The notes under the pieces were generated by a model, which ran no database searches, had not been told where the DNA came from, and saw only the letters and a program-made list of their open reading frames with translations. Below, in pieces: positions 1-8,062 of a DNA stretch of 25,307 nucleotides. Each line of letters opens with the position of its first letter. Within the stretch, counting starts at the first letter, position 1. The position numbers and the translations under genes are program-made. The stretch is from JBKHBQ01 sp046542305 (GTDB taxonomy: Bacteria > Bacteroidota > Bacteroidia > Bacteroidales > 4484-276): positions 1-25,307 of the forward strand of contig JBKHBQ010000020.1 of NCBI GenBank assembly GCA_046542305.1, written 5' to 3'.

Positions 1-344
1 CCCTCGATGTGAGCATCTTTATCGAAGGCGAGTTTATCGATGTGGTAGGTATTACGAAAGGTAAAGGCTTTCAGGGCGTGGTAAAACGCCATGGTTTTGC
101 GGGTGTTGGCGATCAGACACACGGTCAGCACAACCGCCTCCGCGCCCCGGGTTCCGTGGGTGCCTCAGCCTGGCCTTCACGCGTATTTAAAGGAATGCGT
201 ATGGCCGGACAAACCGGTAACAGCCGCGTGAAGATGATCAACCTCCAGGTGTTGAAAATCGTTCCGGAAAAGAATTTGTTAGTAGTAAAAGGTTCAGTAC
301 CAGGACCTAGTGGATCATATGTAATTGTGGAAAGATGGAGTTAA
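1..344 (+). CDS. rplC: 50S ribosomal protein L3, C-terminal part (5' end outside window)
   Basis: L3 binds near the 3' end of 23S rRNA, starts assembly of the large subunit and sends a loop toward the peptidyl transferase centre. The frame is open from the window edge (first full codon at base 3), so the N-terminal half is missing. Seen here are the family block GKGFQGVVKRHGF, the loop with HNRLRAPGS followed by FKGMRMAGQ, and a typical C-terminal beta-barrel ending ERWS. In the loop, the E. coli segment carrying the PrmB-methylated glutamine (GQN) reads GAS, so that glutamine seems absent. The stop overlaps the start of rplD by 10 bases, which suggests translational coupling. Identity is certain; an internal GTG at 9 is not the real start. 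Confidence 0.97.
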   Translation, partial: LDVSIFIEGEFIDVVGITKGKGFQGVVKRHGFAGVGDQTHGQHNRLRAPGSVGASAWPSRVFKGMRMAGQTGNSRVKMINLQVLKIVPEKNLLVVKGSVPGPSGSYVIVERWS

Positions 345-964
345 CAGTTTATAAAATCAACGGAGAAAAAACGGATCGTACCGTGGCGCTCGACGATTCC
401 ATTTATGGAATTACGCCCAACGATCACGCCATTTACCTCGATGTAAAGCAGATCCTTGCCAATAAGCGTCAGGGAACGCATAAAACAAAGGAAAGAGGTG
501 AAGTAGCTGGAAGTACACGCAAGCTGAAGCGCCAAAAAGGTACGGGTACTGCCCGCGCCGGCGATATCAAAAGCCCGATTTTCAGAGGTGGTGGACGAAC
601 CTTTGGTCCCGAGCCCCGCGACTACAGCTTCAAACTCAACAAAAAGCTCAAGCGCCTGGCACGCAAATCCGCTCTGTCGTACAAGGCCAACGAGGAGAAG
701 ATCACCGTTATCGAGGATTTCTCTTTTGAGGCGCCGAAAACAAAGGCATTTGTTGATATTTTGAAAAGCTTTGATCTGTCAGGTAAAAAGGTTCTGCTTG
801 TGATGTCAGGTTCCGACAACAACATCATCCTGGCCTCGAGAAACCTCAGGGAAGTAAAATACCTGAATGCCAAAAGCATTAACACCTACGATATCCTGAA
901 TGCACACCGCCTGCTGGTGGTAGAAAGTTCGCTCAAAGATATCGATGAGATGTTCAAAAATTAA
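335..964 (+). CDS. rplD: 50S ribosomal protein L4
   Basis: L4 is an early-assembly protein whose extended loop lines the constriction of the peptide exit tunnel; in E. coli it also represses the S10 operon. The 209-residue product has the usual length. The tunnel loop is recognisable around residues 68-100 (KRQKGTGTARAGD, then FRGGGRTFGPEPRDY), followed by a Rossmann-like C-terminal half with VLLVMSGSDNN and the typical end LLVVESSLKDI. The ATG lies inside the last codons of rplC in another frame and gives the conserved N-terminus MELTVYKINGE, which supports this start. Whether L4 autoregulation operates here cannot be judged, because the operon leader is outside the window. Confidence 0.98.
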   Translation: MELTVYKINGEKTDRTVALDDSIYGITPNDHAIYLDVKQILANKRQGTHKTKERGEVAGSTRKLKRQKGTGTARAGDIKSPIFRGGGRTFGPEPRDYSFKLNKKLKRLARKSALSYKANEEKITVIEDFSFEAPKTKAFVDILKSFDLSGKKVLLVMSGSDNNIILASRNLREVKYLNAKSINTYDILNAHRLLVVESSLKDIDEMFKN

Positions 965-998
965 GAGCTAGTAAGAAATCCAAAACAGTGAAGGTAAA

Positions 999-1289
999 AT
1001 GAATATTTTAATCAAGCCGATTATTACCGAGAAAATGACTGAGCTTGGCGAAAAGCTGAACAGATACGGCTTTATTGTGAACAAGGATGCCAACAAGATT
1101 CAGATCAAGCAGGCTGTCGAGGAACTGTACGGTGTGCAGGTGGTTTCAGTAAATACCATCAAGTATTCGGGAAAGAATAAATCCAGGTACACCAAAACAG
1201 GTCTGATCAGTGGCAGAACAAGTGCAAGGAAAAAGGCTATCATCACAGTAGCCGAAGGTGAAACAATTGATTTTTACAGCAATATTTAA
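999..1289 (+). CDS. rplW: 50S ribosomal protein L23
   Basis: L23 sits at the mouth of the exit tunnel and is the docking site for trigger factor and the signal recognition particle. The 96-residue product is the normal bacterial length. It starts with the diagnostic ILIKPIITEKMTE and contains FIVNKDANKIQIKQAVEELYGV, the helix and strand of the L23 fold, followed by the basic loop that reaches into 23S rRNA. It lies 34 bases after rplD and 5 bases before rplB, as expected in the S10 operon. No strong Shine-Dalgarno precedes it. Nothing is unusual. Confidence 0.97.
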   Translation: MNILIKPIITEKMTELGEKLNRYGFIVNKDANKIQIKQAVEELYGVQVVSVNTIKYSGKNKSRYTKTGLISGRTSARKKAIITVAEGETIDFYSNI

Positions 1290-1294
1290 AATAA

Positions 1295-2119
1295 ATGGCT
1301 TTAAAAAAATTCAAACCGACAACATCCAGTCAGCGCTTTAAAATAATTAGTGCGTTTGATGAGATTACTACCAATAAACCGGAAAGAAGTTTGCTGGAAA
1401 CACAGAAAAAATCCGGTGGTAGGAATAACCAGGGCAAAATGACCATGCGTTATATGGGTGGCGGTCATAAGCAGAAATATCGTATCATCGACTTCAAGCG
1501 TGACAAGGAAGGTGTTCCTGCTGAAGTAAAAACCATCGAATACGACCCCAACCGCAGCGCCCGCATCGCATTGGTAGTGTACGCTGATGGAGAAAAGAGG
1601 TACATCATTGCACCAAACGGGATACAGGTAGGACAAACCGTGGTTTCCGGAAAAGGCGCTTCGCCCGACGTAGGAAATTCGCTGTACCTGAGCGAGGTTC
1701 CCTTCGGTACCCTGATTCACAATATCGAACTGCGTCCCGGACAGGGCGGAAAAATGGCCCGCAGCGCCGGCTCGTATGCACAGCTTATGTCGCGCGATGG
1801 CAAATTTGCCATCATCAGGCTGCCCTCAGGCGAAACCCGCATGATCCTGCAAACATGCAAGGCTACCATCGGCATCGTGTCCAACATGGATCACAGCCTT
1901 GAAATGTCAGGTAAAGCAGGTCGCAGCCGCTGGCTCGGAAGAAGGCCCAGGGTACGTGGTGTGGTAATGAACCCGGTAGATCACCCCATGGGTGGTGGCG
2001 AAGGCCGTGCATCAGGTGGCTTGCCCAGATCAAGAAAAGGTATGCCTGCCAAAGGTTATAAAACCCGCTCGAAGAAAAAAGCTTCGAATAAATACATCAT
2101 CGAAAGAAGGAAAAAGTAA
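1295..2119 (+). CDS. rplB: 50S ribosomal protein L2
   Basis: L2 is a core 23S rRNA-binding protein needed for subunit association and peptidyl transferase activity. The 274-residue product has family length. It carries the N-terminal block GGRNNQGKMTMRYMGGGHKQ (residues 41-60), the OB-fold and SH3-like middle domains, and the C-terminal block NPVDHPMGGGEGRASGG with His230, the counterpart of the important E. coli His229. A lysine- and arginine-rich tail follows (KTRSKKKASNKYIIERRKK). The ATG five bases after rplW gives the usual MALKKFKPTT start. Fully conserved and intact. Confidence 0.99.
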   Translation: MALKKFKPTTSSQRFKIISAFDEITTNKPERSLLETQKKSGGRNNQGKMTMRYMGGGHKQKYRIIDFKRDKEGVPAEVKTIEYDPNRSARIALVVYADGEKRYIIAPNGIQVGQTVVSGKGASPDVGNSLYLSEVPFGTLIHNIELRPGQGGKMARSAGSYAQLMSRDGKFAIIRLPSGETRMILQTCKATIGIVSNMDHSLEMSGKAGRSRWLGRRPRVRGVVMNPVDHPMGGGEGRASGGLPRSRKGMPAKGYKTRSKKKASNKYIIERRKK

Positions 2120-2138
2120 ACGTAAATAATAGATCAAC

Positions 2139-2411
2139 ATGAGTCGTTCGCTTAAAAAAGGTCCGTTTATACATTACAAGCTGGAGAAAAGGGTTCTCGA
2201 CAGCCAGGAATCGGGTAAAAAATCGGTTATCAAAACCTGGTCGAGGGCATCGATCATATCCCCGGATTTTGTAGGTCTCACCATTGCCGTGCACAACGGA
2301 AACAAATTTATCCCCGTGTACGTAACCGAAAACATGGTTGGCCACAAGCTCGGAGAATTTGCCCCTACACGTCAGTTCAGAGGCCATGCTGGTAGTAAAG
2401 CTAAAAAATAA
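2139..2411 (+). CDS. rpsS: 30S ribosomal protein S19
   Basis: S19 is in the head of the 30S subunit, where it contacts S13 and the 50S subunit near the A site. The 90-residue product begins MSRSLKKGPFIHYKLEKRV and includes the conserved IKTWSRAS, VYVTENMVGHKLGEF and TRQFRGHAG segments, all diagnostic of the family. It lies 19 bases after rplB and 12 before rplV, in the standard S10 operon position. Intact and ordinary. Confidence 0.98.
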   Translation: MSRSLKKGPFIHYKLEKRVLDSQESGKKSVIKTWSRASIISPDFVGLTIAVHNGNKFIPVYVTENMVGHKLGEFAPTRQFRGHAGSKAKK

Positions 2412-2423
2412 AGATACGAAACA

Positions 2424-2858
2424 ATGGGACAACGTAAACATTTAAGAGCCGAAGAAAGAAAACAGGCAAAGAAAACGCAATATATTGCCAGGCTGAACAA
2501 TTGCCCCACCTCGCCGCGTAAAATGAGGCTGGTAGCCGACCTGGTACGTGGACACGATGTGGAAATGGCGCTGAACATTCTAAAGCACACCCAAAAGGAA
2601 GCTGCAGGAAGAATGTACAAACTGGTACTTTCGGCCATTGCAAACTGGCAGGAGAAAAACGAAGGCGCCAGAATGGAAGATCACAACCTGTATGTAAAAT
2701 CGGTGATGGTCGACAGCGCAAGGCAGCTCAAGCGCATCCGTCCTGCACCCCAGGGTAGGGCTCACCGGATTCGCAAACGTTCAAACCATATTACACTGAT
2801 GCTTGGCTCGCGCAACGAAATGGCTGTGATGGAAGAACAACAAAATGAAAAAGAGTAA
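2424..2858 (+). CDS. rplV: 50S ribosomal protein L22
   Basis: L22 binds all domains of 23S rRNA, and its long beta-hairpin lines the exit tunnel at the constriction where macrolides act. The 144-residue product is somewhat longer than the roughly 110 residues of E. coli. The extra length is an N-terminal basic lead (GQRKHLRAEERKQAKK) and a Glu/Gln-rich end (MEEQQNEKE). Core family blocks seen are ARLNNCPTSPRKMRLVADLV and the tunnel hairpin KRIRPAPQGRAHRIRKRSNH. The start is the first ATG after rpsS and gives an ordinary spacing of 12 bases. The identity is secure. Confidence 0.97.
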   Translation: MGQRKHLRAEERKQAKKTQYIARLNNCPTSPRKMRLVADLVRGHDVEMALNILKHTQKEAAGRMYKLVLSAIANWQEKNEGARMEDHNLYVKSVMVDSARQLKRIRPAPQGRAHRIRKRSNHITLMLGSRNEMAVMEEQQNEKE

Positions 2859-2880
2859 TCAATAAATATTTCAATATTTA

Positions 2881-3621
2881 ATGGGACAAAAAACTAATCC
2901 AATAGGTCTAAGGTTAGGGATCATCAAAGGATGGGACTCAAACTGGTATGGCGGAAAAAGCTTCCAGGCCAAACTCTTTGAGGACGATAAGATCAGGAAA
3001 TACCTCAACGCCCGTCTGTCCAAAGCCGGAATCGCCAAGATCATCATCGAGCGTACATTGAAGCTTGTTACGGTGACCATTCAAACAGCCCGGCCCGGTA
3101 TCATCATCGGTAAAGGCGGCCAGGAAGTAGACAAGCTTAAGGAAGAGCTTAAGAAACTTACCGGCAAGGAAATCCAGATCAATATCTCGGAGATCAAGCG
3201 CCCCGAACTTGATGCCAACCTTGTGGCCAATGCCATTGCACGCCAGATCGAAGGCAGGATCTCCTTCCGCCGCGCCATCAAAACCGCCGTAGCATCTACC
3301 ATGCGCATCGGTGCCGAAGGCATCAAGGTGCAGATTTCCGGACGTCTGGGCGGCGCCGAAATGGCTCGAAACGAAATGTATAAAGAGGGCAGAACCCCCC
3401 TGCATACCCTGAGAGCCGACATCGACTATGCGCTTGCCGAAGCCCATACAGCCTACGGCAGAATTGGTATTAAAGTGTGGATTTGCAAAGGTGAGATATT
3501 CGGAAAACCCGAACTCGTGCCCATGACCACCGGCGAGAAAAAGCAAAAAGGCCCGGCCGGAGGACCCGGTGCAGGTGCTGCCGGTCGCAGACCAAGACGC
3601 CAACGCACCCGTAAGCAATAA
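2881..3621 (+). CDS. rpsC: 30S ribosomal protein S3 with basic C-terminal tail
   Basis: S3 lies at the mRNA entry channel of the 30S head and, with S4 and S5, forms the ribosomal helicase site. The 246-residue product starts MGQKTNPIGLRLGII and has a type II KH domain whose GKGG loop is at residues 77-80. The C-terminal domain block GRLGGAEMARNEMYKEGR is present, followed by TAYGRIGIKVWI. The last 30 or so residues form a low-complexity Gly/Ala/Pro then Arg/Lys-rich tail (PRRQRTRKQ at the end), longer than in E. coli. It lies 22 bases after rplV. Confidence 0.98.
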   Translation: MGQKTNPIGLRLGIIKGWDSNWYGGKSFQAKLFEDDKIRKYLNARLSKAGIAKIIIERTLKLVTVTIQTARPGIIIGKGGQEVDKLKEELKKLTGKEIQINISEIKRPELDANLVANAIARQIEGRISFRRAIKTAVASTMRIGAEGIKVQISGRLGGAEMARNEMYKEGRTPLHTLRADIDYALAEAHTAYGRIGIKVWICKGEIFGKPELVPMTTGEKKQKGPAGGPGAGAAGRRPRRQRTRKQ

Positions 3622-3655
3622 TTAAATATAGCGAATAACATAATACTTCAAGATA

Positions 3656-4075
3656 ATGTTACAGCCAAGGAAGACCAAATACAGAAAGCAGCAAAAAGGA
3701 AGAATGAAAGGAAATGCCCAGAGGGGTAACCAACTGGCTTTCGGTTCGTTCGGAATTAAATCGCTGGAGTCGGCCTGGATTACAGGAAGGCAAATTGAAG
3801 CTGCACGTCAGGCAGTGACACGTCACATGAAACGCGAAGGTCAGATATGGATCAAGATCTTCCCCGATAAACCGGTGACGAAAAAGCCTGCTGAGGTACG
3901 TATGGGTAAAGGTAAAGGTGCTCCCGAATATTTCGTGGCACGCGTAACCCCCGGCCGTATCCTCTTCGAAGCCGAAGGAGTGCCGTTGGCAGTGGCACAG
4001 GAAGCCCTGCGCCTTGCCGCACAAAAACTCCCGGTTACCACAAAGTTTGTTGTTAGAAAAGATTATCAAGAATAA
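3656..4075 (+). CDS. rplP: 50S ribosomal protein L16
   Basis: L16 is a late-assembling 50S protein that positions the A-site and P-site tRNA arms. The 139-residue product starts MLQPRKTKYRKQQKGR and contains FGSFGIKSLESAWITGRQIE and MGKGKGAPEYFVARVTPGRI, both diagnostic. The Arg hydroxylated by YcfD in E. coli (Arg81) corresponds to the VRMGKGKG area, but modification cannot be judged here. It lies 34 bases after rpsC and 13 before rpmC. Intact. Confidence 0.98.
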   Translation: MLQPRKTKYRKQQKGRMKGNAQRGNQLAFGSFGIKSLESAWITGRQIEAARQAVTRHMKREGQIWIKIFPDKPVTKKPAEVRMGKGKGAPEYFVARVTPGRILFEAEGVPLAVAQEALRLAAQKLPVTTKFVVRKDYQE

Positions 4076-4088
4076 TAATCACTGAGAA

Positions 4089-4289
4089 ATGAAACAAAGT
4101 GTTATCAATGAATTGTCGAACGACGACCTGATGGAAAGGCTCGAAGAAGAGCAGAAACAGCTTACCAAACTTAAGCTGAACCATGCCGTGTCTCCGCTGG
4201 AAAATCCAAACAAAATCGTCGACTACCGCCGTACCATCGCAAGATTGAAAACGGAAATTCGCAAAAGACAGCTTGAAGGAAAATTATAA
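4089..4289 (+). CDS. rpmC: 50S ribosomal protein L29
   Basis: L29 is a small two-helix protein at the exit tunnel beside L23 and contributes to trigger-factor docking. The 66-residue product has family length. It shows the LSNDDLMERLEEEQKQLTKL helix, then the hallmark loop AVSPLENPNKI and a second helix with YRRTIARLKTEIRKRQ. It lies 13 bases after rplP and 12 before rpsQ, the conserved L16-L29-S17 order. No anomaly. Confidence 0.96.
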   Translation: MKQSVINELSNDDLMERLEEEQKQLTKLKLNHAVSPLENPNKIVDYRRTIARLKTEIRKRQLEGKL

Positions 4290-4301
4290 TCATTCATCAT
4301 A

Positions 4302-4568
4302 ATGGAAAGCAAAGCAACAAGAACGCTAAGAAAAGAAAGAATCGGCCTGGTCGTCAGCAATAAAATGGACAAGACCATTACCGTAGAGGTACAGCGTAAG
4401 GTGAAACATCCCATCTACGGAAAGTTTGTGAAAAAAAGCTCCAAATTTGCCGCTCACGACGAGAACAACGATTGCAACATCGGCGATACCGTACGCATCA
4501 TGGAAACCAGGCCGCTGAGTAAAAACAAATGTTGGAGATTAGTTGAAATCATTGAAAGAGCTAAATAA
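4302..4568 (+). CDS. rpsQ: 30S ribosomal protein S17
   Basis: S17 is a primary 16S rRNA-binding protein with an OB fold. The 88-residue product includes RKERIGLVVSNKMDKTITVE, the basic strand RKVKHPIYGKFVKKSSKFAAHDE, and the C-terminal GDTVRIMETRPLSKNKCWRL, all typical. Twelve bases separate it from rpmC and two bases from rplN. Intact and ordinary. Confidence 0.97.
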   Translation: MESKATRTLRKERIGLVVSNKMDKTITVEVQRKVKHPIYGKFVKKSSKFAAHDENNDCNIGDTVRIMETRPLSKNKCWRLVEIIERAK

Positions 4569-4570
4569 TC

Positions 4571-4939
4571 ATGATACAGAAAGAATCGAGATTAGCAGTT
4601 GCTGACAACAGCGGGGCAAAAGAGGTACTTTGCATCAGCGTACTTGGCGGTACCCGTAGAAGGTATGCCACCATTGGCGATACCATTATCGTTACGGTGA
4701 AAAATGCGCTGCCTTCAGGCAATGTAAAGAAAGGTACGGTTTCCAAAGCGGTTGTTGTAAGAACCAAAAAGGAAATCCGCCGCAACGACGGATCCTATAT
4801 CCGCTTCGACGACAATGCCGTGGTGCTGCTTAATGCCGCAGGCGAAATGTCAGGAACACGTATTTTCGGTCCGGTAGCCCGCGAGCTCCGCGAAAAACAA
4901 TACATGAAAATAGTTTCTCTGGCACCTGAAGTGCTCTAA
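4571..4939 (+). CDS. rplN: 50S ribosomal protein L14
   Basis: L14 sits at the subunit interface, forms bridges with 16S rRNA and is the target of the RsfS silencing factor. The 122-residue length is exactly that of most bacterial L14 proteins. It begins MIQKESRLAVADNSGAKEVL and has RRYATIGDTIIVTVK, then RNDGSYIRFDDNAVVLLN, and the end FGPVARELREKQYMKIVSLA. The start lies two bases after rpsQ. It is the first gene of the spc part of the cluster, which here runs on from the S10 part with no visible terminator. Confidence 0.98.
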   Translation: MIQKESRLAVADNSGAKEVLCISVLGGTRRRYATIGDTIIVTVKNALPSGNVKKGTVSKAVVVRTKKEIRRNDGSYIRFDDNAVVLLNAAGEMSGTRIFGPVARELREKQYMKIVSLAPEVL

Positions 4940-4953
4940 AACAGATTATCATC

Positions 4954-5280
4954 ATGGAAAAAAATAAATTGCACATCAAAAAAGGCGACAACGTTATGGT
5001 CATCACCGGCGACTCCAAAGGTCAGCAGGGTAAAGTCCTGGTTTTGGACGCCAAAAAGAAAACGGCCATCGTCGAAGGCATTAAGCTGGTTAGCAAACAT
5101 GCTAAACCCGATGCCAAAAACCCGCAGGGCGGAATCATTAAAAAAGAAGCTCCCATCCAGATTTCTAACCTTATGGTGATCGACGGATCGGGTAAACCCA
5201 CCCGCACTGGTAAAAAACTTGATGACAAAACCAACAAAATGGTCAGGTATTCAAAAAAATCAGGGGAGGTTATCAGATAA
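4954..5280 (+). CDS. rplX: 50S ribosomal protein L24
   Basis: L24 is an assembly-initiator protein that binds the 5' end of 23S rRNA. The 108-residue product has the N-terminal KOW motif (KKGDNVMVITGDSKGQQGKV, roughly residues 8-27). It also has the family segment KLVSKHAKPDAKNPQGGII and an end with SNLMVIDGSGKPTRTGKK. Its TAA shares one base with the ATG of rplE (TAATG), so the two are probably translationally coupled. Confidence 0.97.
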   Translation: MEKNKLHIKKGDNVMVITGDSKGQQGKVLVLDAKKKTAIVEGIKLVSKHAKPDAKNPQGGIIKKEAPIQISNLMVIDGSGKPTRTGKKLDDKTNKMVRYSKKSGEVIR

Positions 5281-5834
5281 TGAATTACACACCACGACTT
5301 AAGGAAAAGTATCGCAAGGAAATACACGCCAACCTGCTCAAGCAGTTCGAATACAAGAGCCCCATGCAGGTGCCCAGGCTGTTGAAAATTGCTGTCAATC
5401 AGGGATTGGGCGATGCCATCACCGATAAAAAACTGATCGACAACGGAATCGAAGAACTGTCCATTATTACCGGACAGAAAGCCGTTGCCACCAAATCAAA
5501 AAAGGACATCTCCAACTTCAAACTCAGAAAAGGAATGCCCATTGGCGCACGCGTGACACTGCGCGGCGACCAGATGTACGATTTCCTCGATCGCCTGATC
5601 TCGGTAGCCATCCCGCGTATCAGAGACTTCAGGGGAATCAGTGATAAAGGTTTCGACGGAAGAGGAAACTATACCCTCGGTATTACCGAGCAGATCATCT
5701 TCCCCGAAATCATCATCGACAAGGTGAACAAGATCAATGGCATGGACATTACCTTCGTTACCACTGCCACCACCGATAAGGAAGCACTGGCCTTGTTGAA
5801 AGAATTTGGATTACCATTTAAAAATCAAAAATAA
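5280..5834 (+). CDS. rplE: 50S ribosomal protein L5
   Basis: L5 carries 5S rRNA into the central protuberance together with L18. The 184-residue product shows PRLKEKYRKEI at the N-terminus and the block VPRLLKIAVNQGLGDA, then the P-site tRNA-facing segment KLRKGMPIGARVTLRGDQMY. A conserved RIRDFRGISDKGFDGRGNYT region and the GITEQIIFPEI strand follow. The start overlaps the stop of rplX by one base. Length and blocks match the family, and nothing is unusual. Confidence 0.98.
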   Translation: MNYTPRLKEKYRKEIHANLLKQFEYKSPMQVPRLLKIAVNQGLGDAITDKKLIDNGIEELSIITGQKAVATKSKKDISNFKLRKGMPIGARVTLRGDQMYDFLDRLISVAIPRIRDFRGISDKGFDGRGNYTLGITEQIIFPEIIIDKVNKINGMDITFVTTATTDKEALALLKEFGLPFKNQK

Positions 5835-5844
5835 GGATTGATTT

Positions 5845-6114
5845 ATGGCTAAAGAGTCAATGAAAGCAAGAGAAGTCAAGCGGCAAAAGCTTGTTGATAA
5901 ATACGCTGAAAAGCGCGCAGCGCTGAAAGCTGCTGGCGACTACACCGCATTGCAGAAATTGCCCAAAAACTCCTCGTACGTAAGGCTGCACAATCGCTGC
6001 CAGCTCACCGGGAGACCTAAAGGATATATGAGGCAGTTCGGAATATCACGTATTAATTTCCGCGAAATGGCTTTGAACGGGCTGATTCCGGGAATTAAAA
6101 AGGCAAGTTGGTAA
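5845..6114 (+). CDS. rpsN: 30S ribosomal protein S14, zinc-independent type
   Basis: S14 is a 30S head protein beside S3, S10 and S19. The product is 89 residues, the length of the long C-minus form. The zinc-binding C+ form has about 61 residues and two CxxC motifs; here only one cysteine is present (HNRCQLTGRPKGYMRQFGIS), so no zinc site can form. The end FREMALNGLIPGIKKASW is typical. It begins 10 bases after rplE. This C-minus form appears to be the main operon copy, so no zinc-responsive paralog is implied by this locus. Confidence 0.97.
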   Translation: MAKESMKAREVKRQKLVDKYAEKRAALKAAGDYTALQKLPKNSSYVRLHNRCQLTGRPKGYMRQFGISRINFREMALNGLIPGIKKASW

Positions 6115-6144
6115 ATATTTGAGAATAATAATAAAGAAGGAAAC

Positions 6145-6543
6145 ATGGTAACTGATCCAATTGCAGATTATCTTACAAGAGTCAGGAACGCCATCATGGC
6201 CAACCACCGGATTGTGGAAATCCCTGCTTCGAAAATGAAGAAGGAAATGACCAGGATCTTGTTCGAGATGGGTTACATCCTGAACTATAAATTTGAAGAC
6301 GATAAATTTCCACCGGTTATTAAGATCGCTTTGAAGTACCACCCGGTAACCAAGCTTTCGGCCATCACCAAGTTGCAAAGGGTGAGCAGCCCGGGCCTGA
6401 GGAAATATGTGGGCGCCGATGAACTGCCGCGCGTTCTCAACGGGCTGGGCATTGCTATCATCAGCACCTCACGCGGGCTTATGACCGACAAGCAAGCCAG
6501 GAAAGAAAATGTTGGCGGAGAAGTCATTTGTTACATCAGCTAA
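6145..6543 (+). CDS. rpsH: 30S ribosomal protein S8
   Basis: S8 is a primary 16S rRNA-binding protein; in E. coli it also represses the spc operon by binding the L5 mRNA. The 132-residue product starts MVTDPIADYLTRVRNAIMAN and includes the C-terminal rRNA-binding block GLGIAIISTSRGLMTDKQAR followed by GGEVICYIS, both diagnostic. An AAGGA stretch stands three bases before the ATG, too close for an ideal Shine-Dalgarno. Whether S8 represses its operon here is not visible. Confidence 0.98.
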   Translation: MVTDPIADYLTRVRNAIMANHRIVEIPASKMKKEMTRILFEMGYILNYKFEDDKFPPVIKIALKYHPVTKLSAITKLQRVSSPGLRKYVGADELPRVLNGLGIAIISTSRGLMTDKQARKENVGGEVICYIS

Positions 6544-6558
6544 AAAGGAGAATACAAA

Positions 6559-7113
6559 ATGTCACGAATAGGAAAAATGCCAATCAGCATTCCCCAGGGC
6601 GTCGAGGTTAAGGTATCGGATAAAAACCTGGTAACGGTAAAAGGTAACCTTGGTGAACTCCATCAGCAGGTTGATCCGGATATCAAGGTTAATGTAAACG
6701 ATGGTGAGGTAGTTCTCGAAAGGCCTACAGATCAGAAGCGTCACAAAGCCATGCACGGCTTGTACCGCTCACTCATCACCAATATGGTTCAGGGTGTTTC
6801 CGAAGGCTTTAAAATTGTCCAGGAACTGGTTGGTGTTGGATACAAAGCACAGGCAAAAGGCCAGATGCTGGAGCTCTCGCTCGGATTTTCGCACAACGTG
6901 GTGATGGTACTGCCCGACGAAGTGAAGGTGGAAACCCTTACCGAAAGGGGTAAGAATCCTACCATCACATTCACCTCGGCCGACAAGCAACTGGTTGGGC
7001 AAATTGCTGCCAAACTGCGTTCGCTCAGAAAGCCTGAGCCATACAAAGGCAAAGGTATCAAGTACCAGGGCGAGATTATCAAGCGCAAAGCCGGTAAAGC
7101 TGCAGCCAGTTAA
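6559..7113 (+). CDS. rplF: 50S ribosomal protein L6
   Basis: L6 lies near the sarcin-ricin loop and the factor-binding site, and consists of two similar alpha/beta domains. The 184-residue product starts MSRIGKMPISIPQGVEVKV and contains HGLYRSLITNMVQGVSEGF and LVGVGYKAQAKGQMLELSLG. It ends with RSLRKPEPYKGKGIKYQGE, the conserved C-terminal rRNA-binding motif. AAGGAG at 6545-6550 stands eight bases before the ATG, a better Shine-Dalgarno than most genes of this operon have. Confidence 0.98.
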   Translation: MSRIGKMPISIPQGVEVKVSDKNLVTVKGNLGELHQQVDPDIKVNVNDGEVVLERPTDQKRHKAMHGLYRSLITNMVQGVSEGFKIVQELVGVGYKAQAKGQMLELSLGFSHNVVMVLPDEVKVETLTERGKNPTITFTSADKQLVGQIAAKLRSLRKPEPYKGKGIKYQGEIIKRKAGKAAAS

Positions 7114-7158
7114 TAGTTAGAAATAAACAAGATAATCAAGATAAAATCCATTGTGAAA

Positions 7159-7524
7159 ATGGCAATAAAGAGTAAAAAACAGTACAGAAGGTTCCGGATT
7201 AAGAGCAGGATCAGGAAGCACATCTTCGGTTCGCCCGAAAAGCCACGCATGTCGGTTTTTAGGAGCAACAAGGAGATCTATGCCCAGATCATCGACGACC
7301 TCAACGGTAAAACACTTGTGGCTGCCTCATCGGTATCGAAGGATTTCGAAGGCGTCGACAAGATGAACAAAACCCAGCAGGCCGAGAAGGTGGGACAGCT
7401 TATCGCTCAAAAAGCCAAAGAATCCGGTATCGAAAATATCGTTTTCGACAGAAACGGATATTTGTATCATGGCCGTGTAAAATCCCTGGCTGAGTCAGCA
7501 AGAAAAGGAGGCCTTAAATTTTAA
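7159..7524 (+). CDS. rplR: 50S ribosomal protein L18
   Basis: L18 binds 5S rRNA and brings it to the large subunit with L5. The product is 121 residues from the ATG at 7159. An in-frame GTG two codons upstream (7153) is possible, but MAIKSKKQYRRFRIKSRIRK is the expected family start. Seen are the basic N-terminal arm, then PRMSVFRSNKEIYAQIIDD, VGQLIAQKAKESGI, and the end FDRNGYLYHGRVKSLAESAR, which is highly diagnostic. It starts 45 bases after rplF and ends six bases before rpsE. Confidence 0.96.
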   Translation: MAIKSKKQYRRFRIKSRIRKHIFGSPEKPRMSVFRSNKEIYAQIIDDLNGKTLVAASSVSKDFEGVDKMNKTQQAEKVGQLIAQKAKESGIENIVFDRNGYLYHGRVKSLAESARKGGLKF

Positions 7525-7530
7525 CAGACT

Positions 7531-8049
7531 ATGGCAAACGTAAACATAAAAAGAGTAAAATCGAGCGAGATAGAGTTTAAAGACAAGCTCGTAAGCATCC
7601 AGAGGGTAACCAAGGTTACCAAGGGTGGACGTACCTTCAGCTTTTCGGCTATCGTAGTGGTAGGCAACGAAAACGGCGTGGTAGGTTATGGCCTGGGGAA
7701 AGCCAAGGAAGTTACCTCCGCGATTGCTAAAGGTATCGACGACGCCAAGAAAAACCTCATCGAAGTGCCGGTACTCAATAGTACACTTCCTCACGAAGCC
7801 ATCGGAAAGTACAGTGGTGCGGTTGTGTTTATGAAACCCGCTGCCCCCGGTACCGGTGTAATTGCAGGTGGTGCTATGCGTGCCGTTTTCGAAAGCGTGG
7901 GCATCAAGGATGTGCTTGCTAAGTCGAAGGGCTCGTCGAACCCGCACAGTGTGGTAAAAGCCACCATCAATGCACTGCTCAAAATGCGCGACCCTTACAC
8001 GGTAGCTCAAATGAGGGGTGTGGAGCTTGAAAAGGTGTTTAACGGATAA
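7531..8049 (+). CDS. rpsE: 30S ribosomal protein S5
   Basis: S5 contributes to decoding accuracy and, with S3 and S4, to mRNA unwinding at the entry channel. The 172-residue product has the N-terminal double-stranded RNA-binding-like domain with KVTKGGRTFSFSAIVVVGNE and GYGLGKAKEVTSAIAKGIDD. The C-terminal block APGTGVIAGGAMRAVFESVG follows, then DVLAKSKGSSNPHSVVKAT. Length and order agree with the family. It sits six bases after rplR. Confidence 0.98.
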   Translation: MANVNIKRVKSSEIEFKDKLVSIQRVTKVTKGGRTFSFSAIVVVGNENGVVGYGLGKAKEVTSAIAKGIDDAKKNLIEVPVLNSTLPHEAIGKYSGAVVFMKPAAPGTGVIAGGAMRAVFESVGIKDVLAKSKGSSNPHSVVKATINALLKMRDPYTVAQMRGVELEKVFNG

Positions 8050-8062
8050 AAATTACCATACA

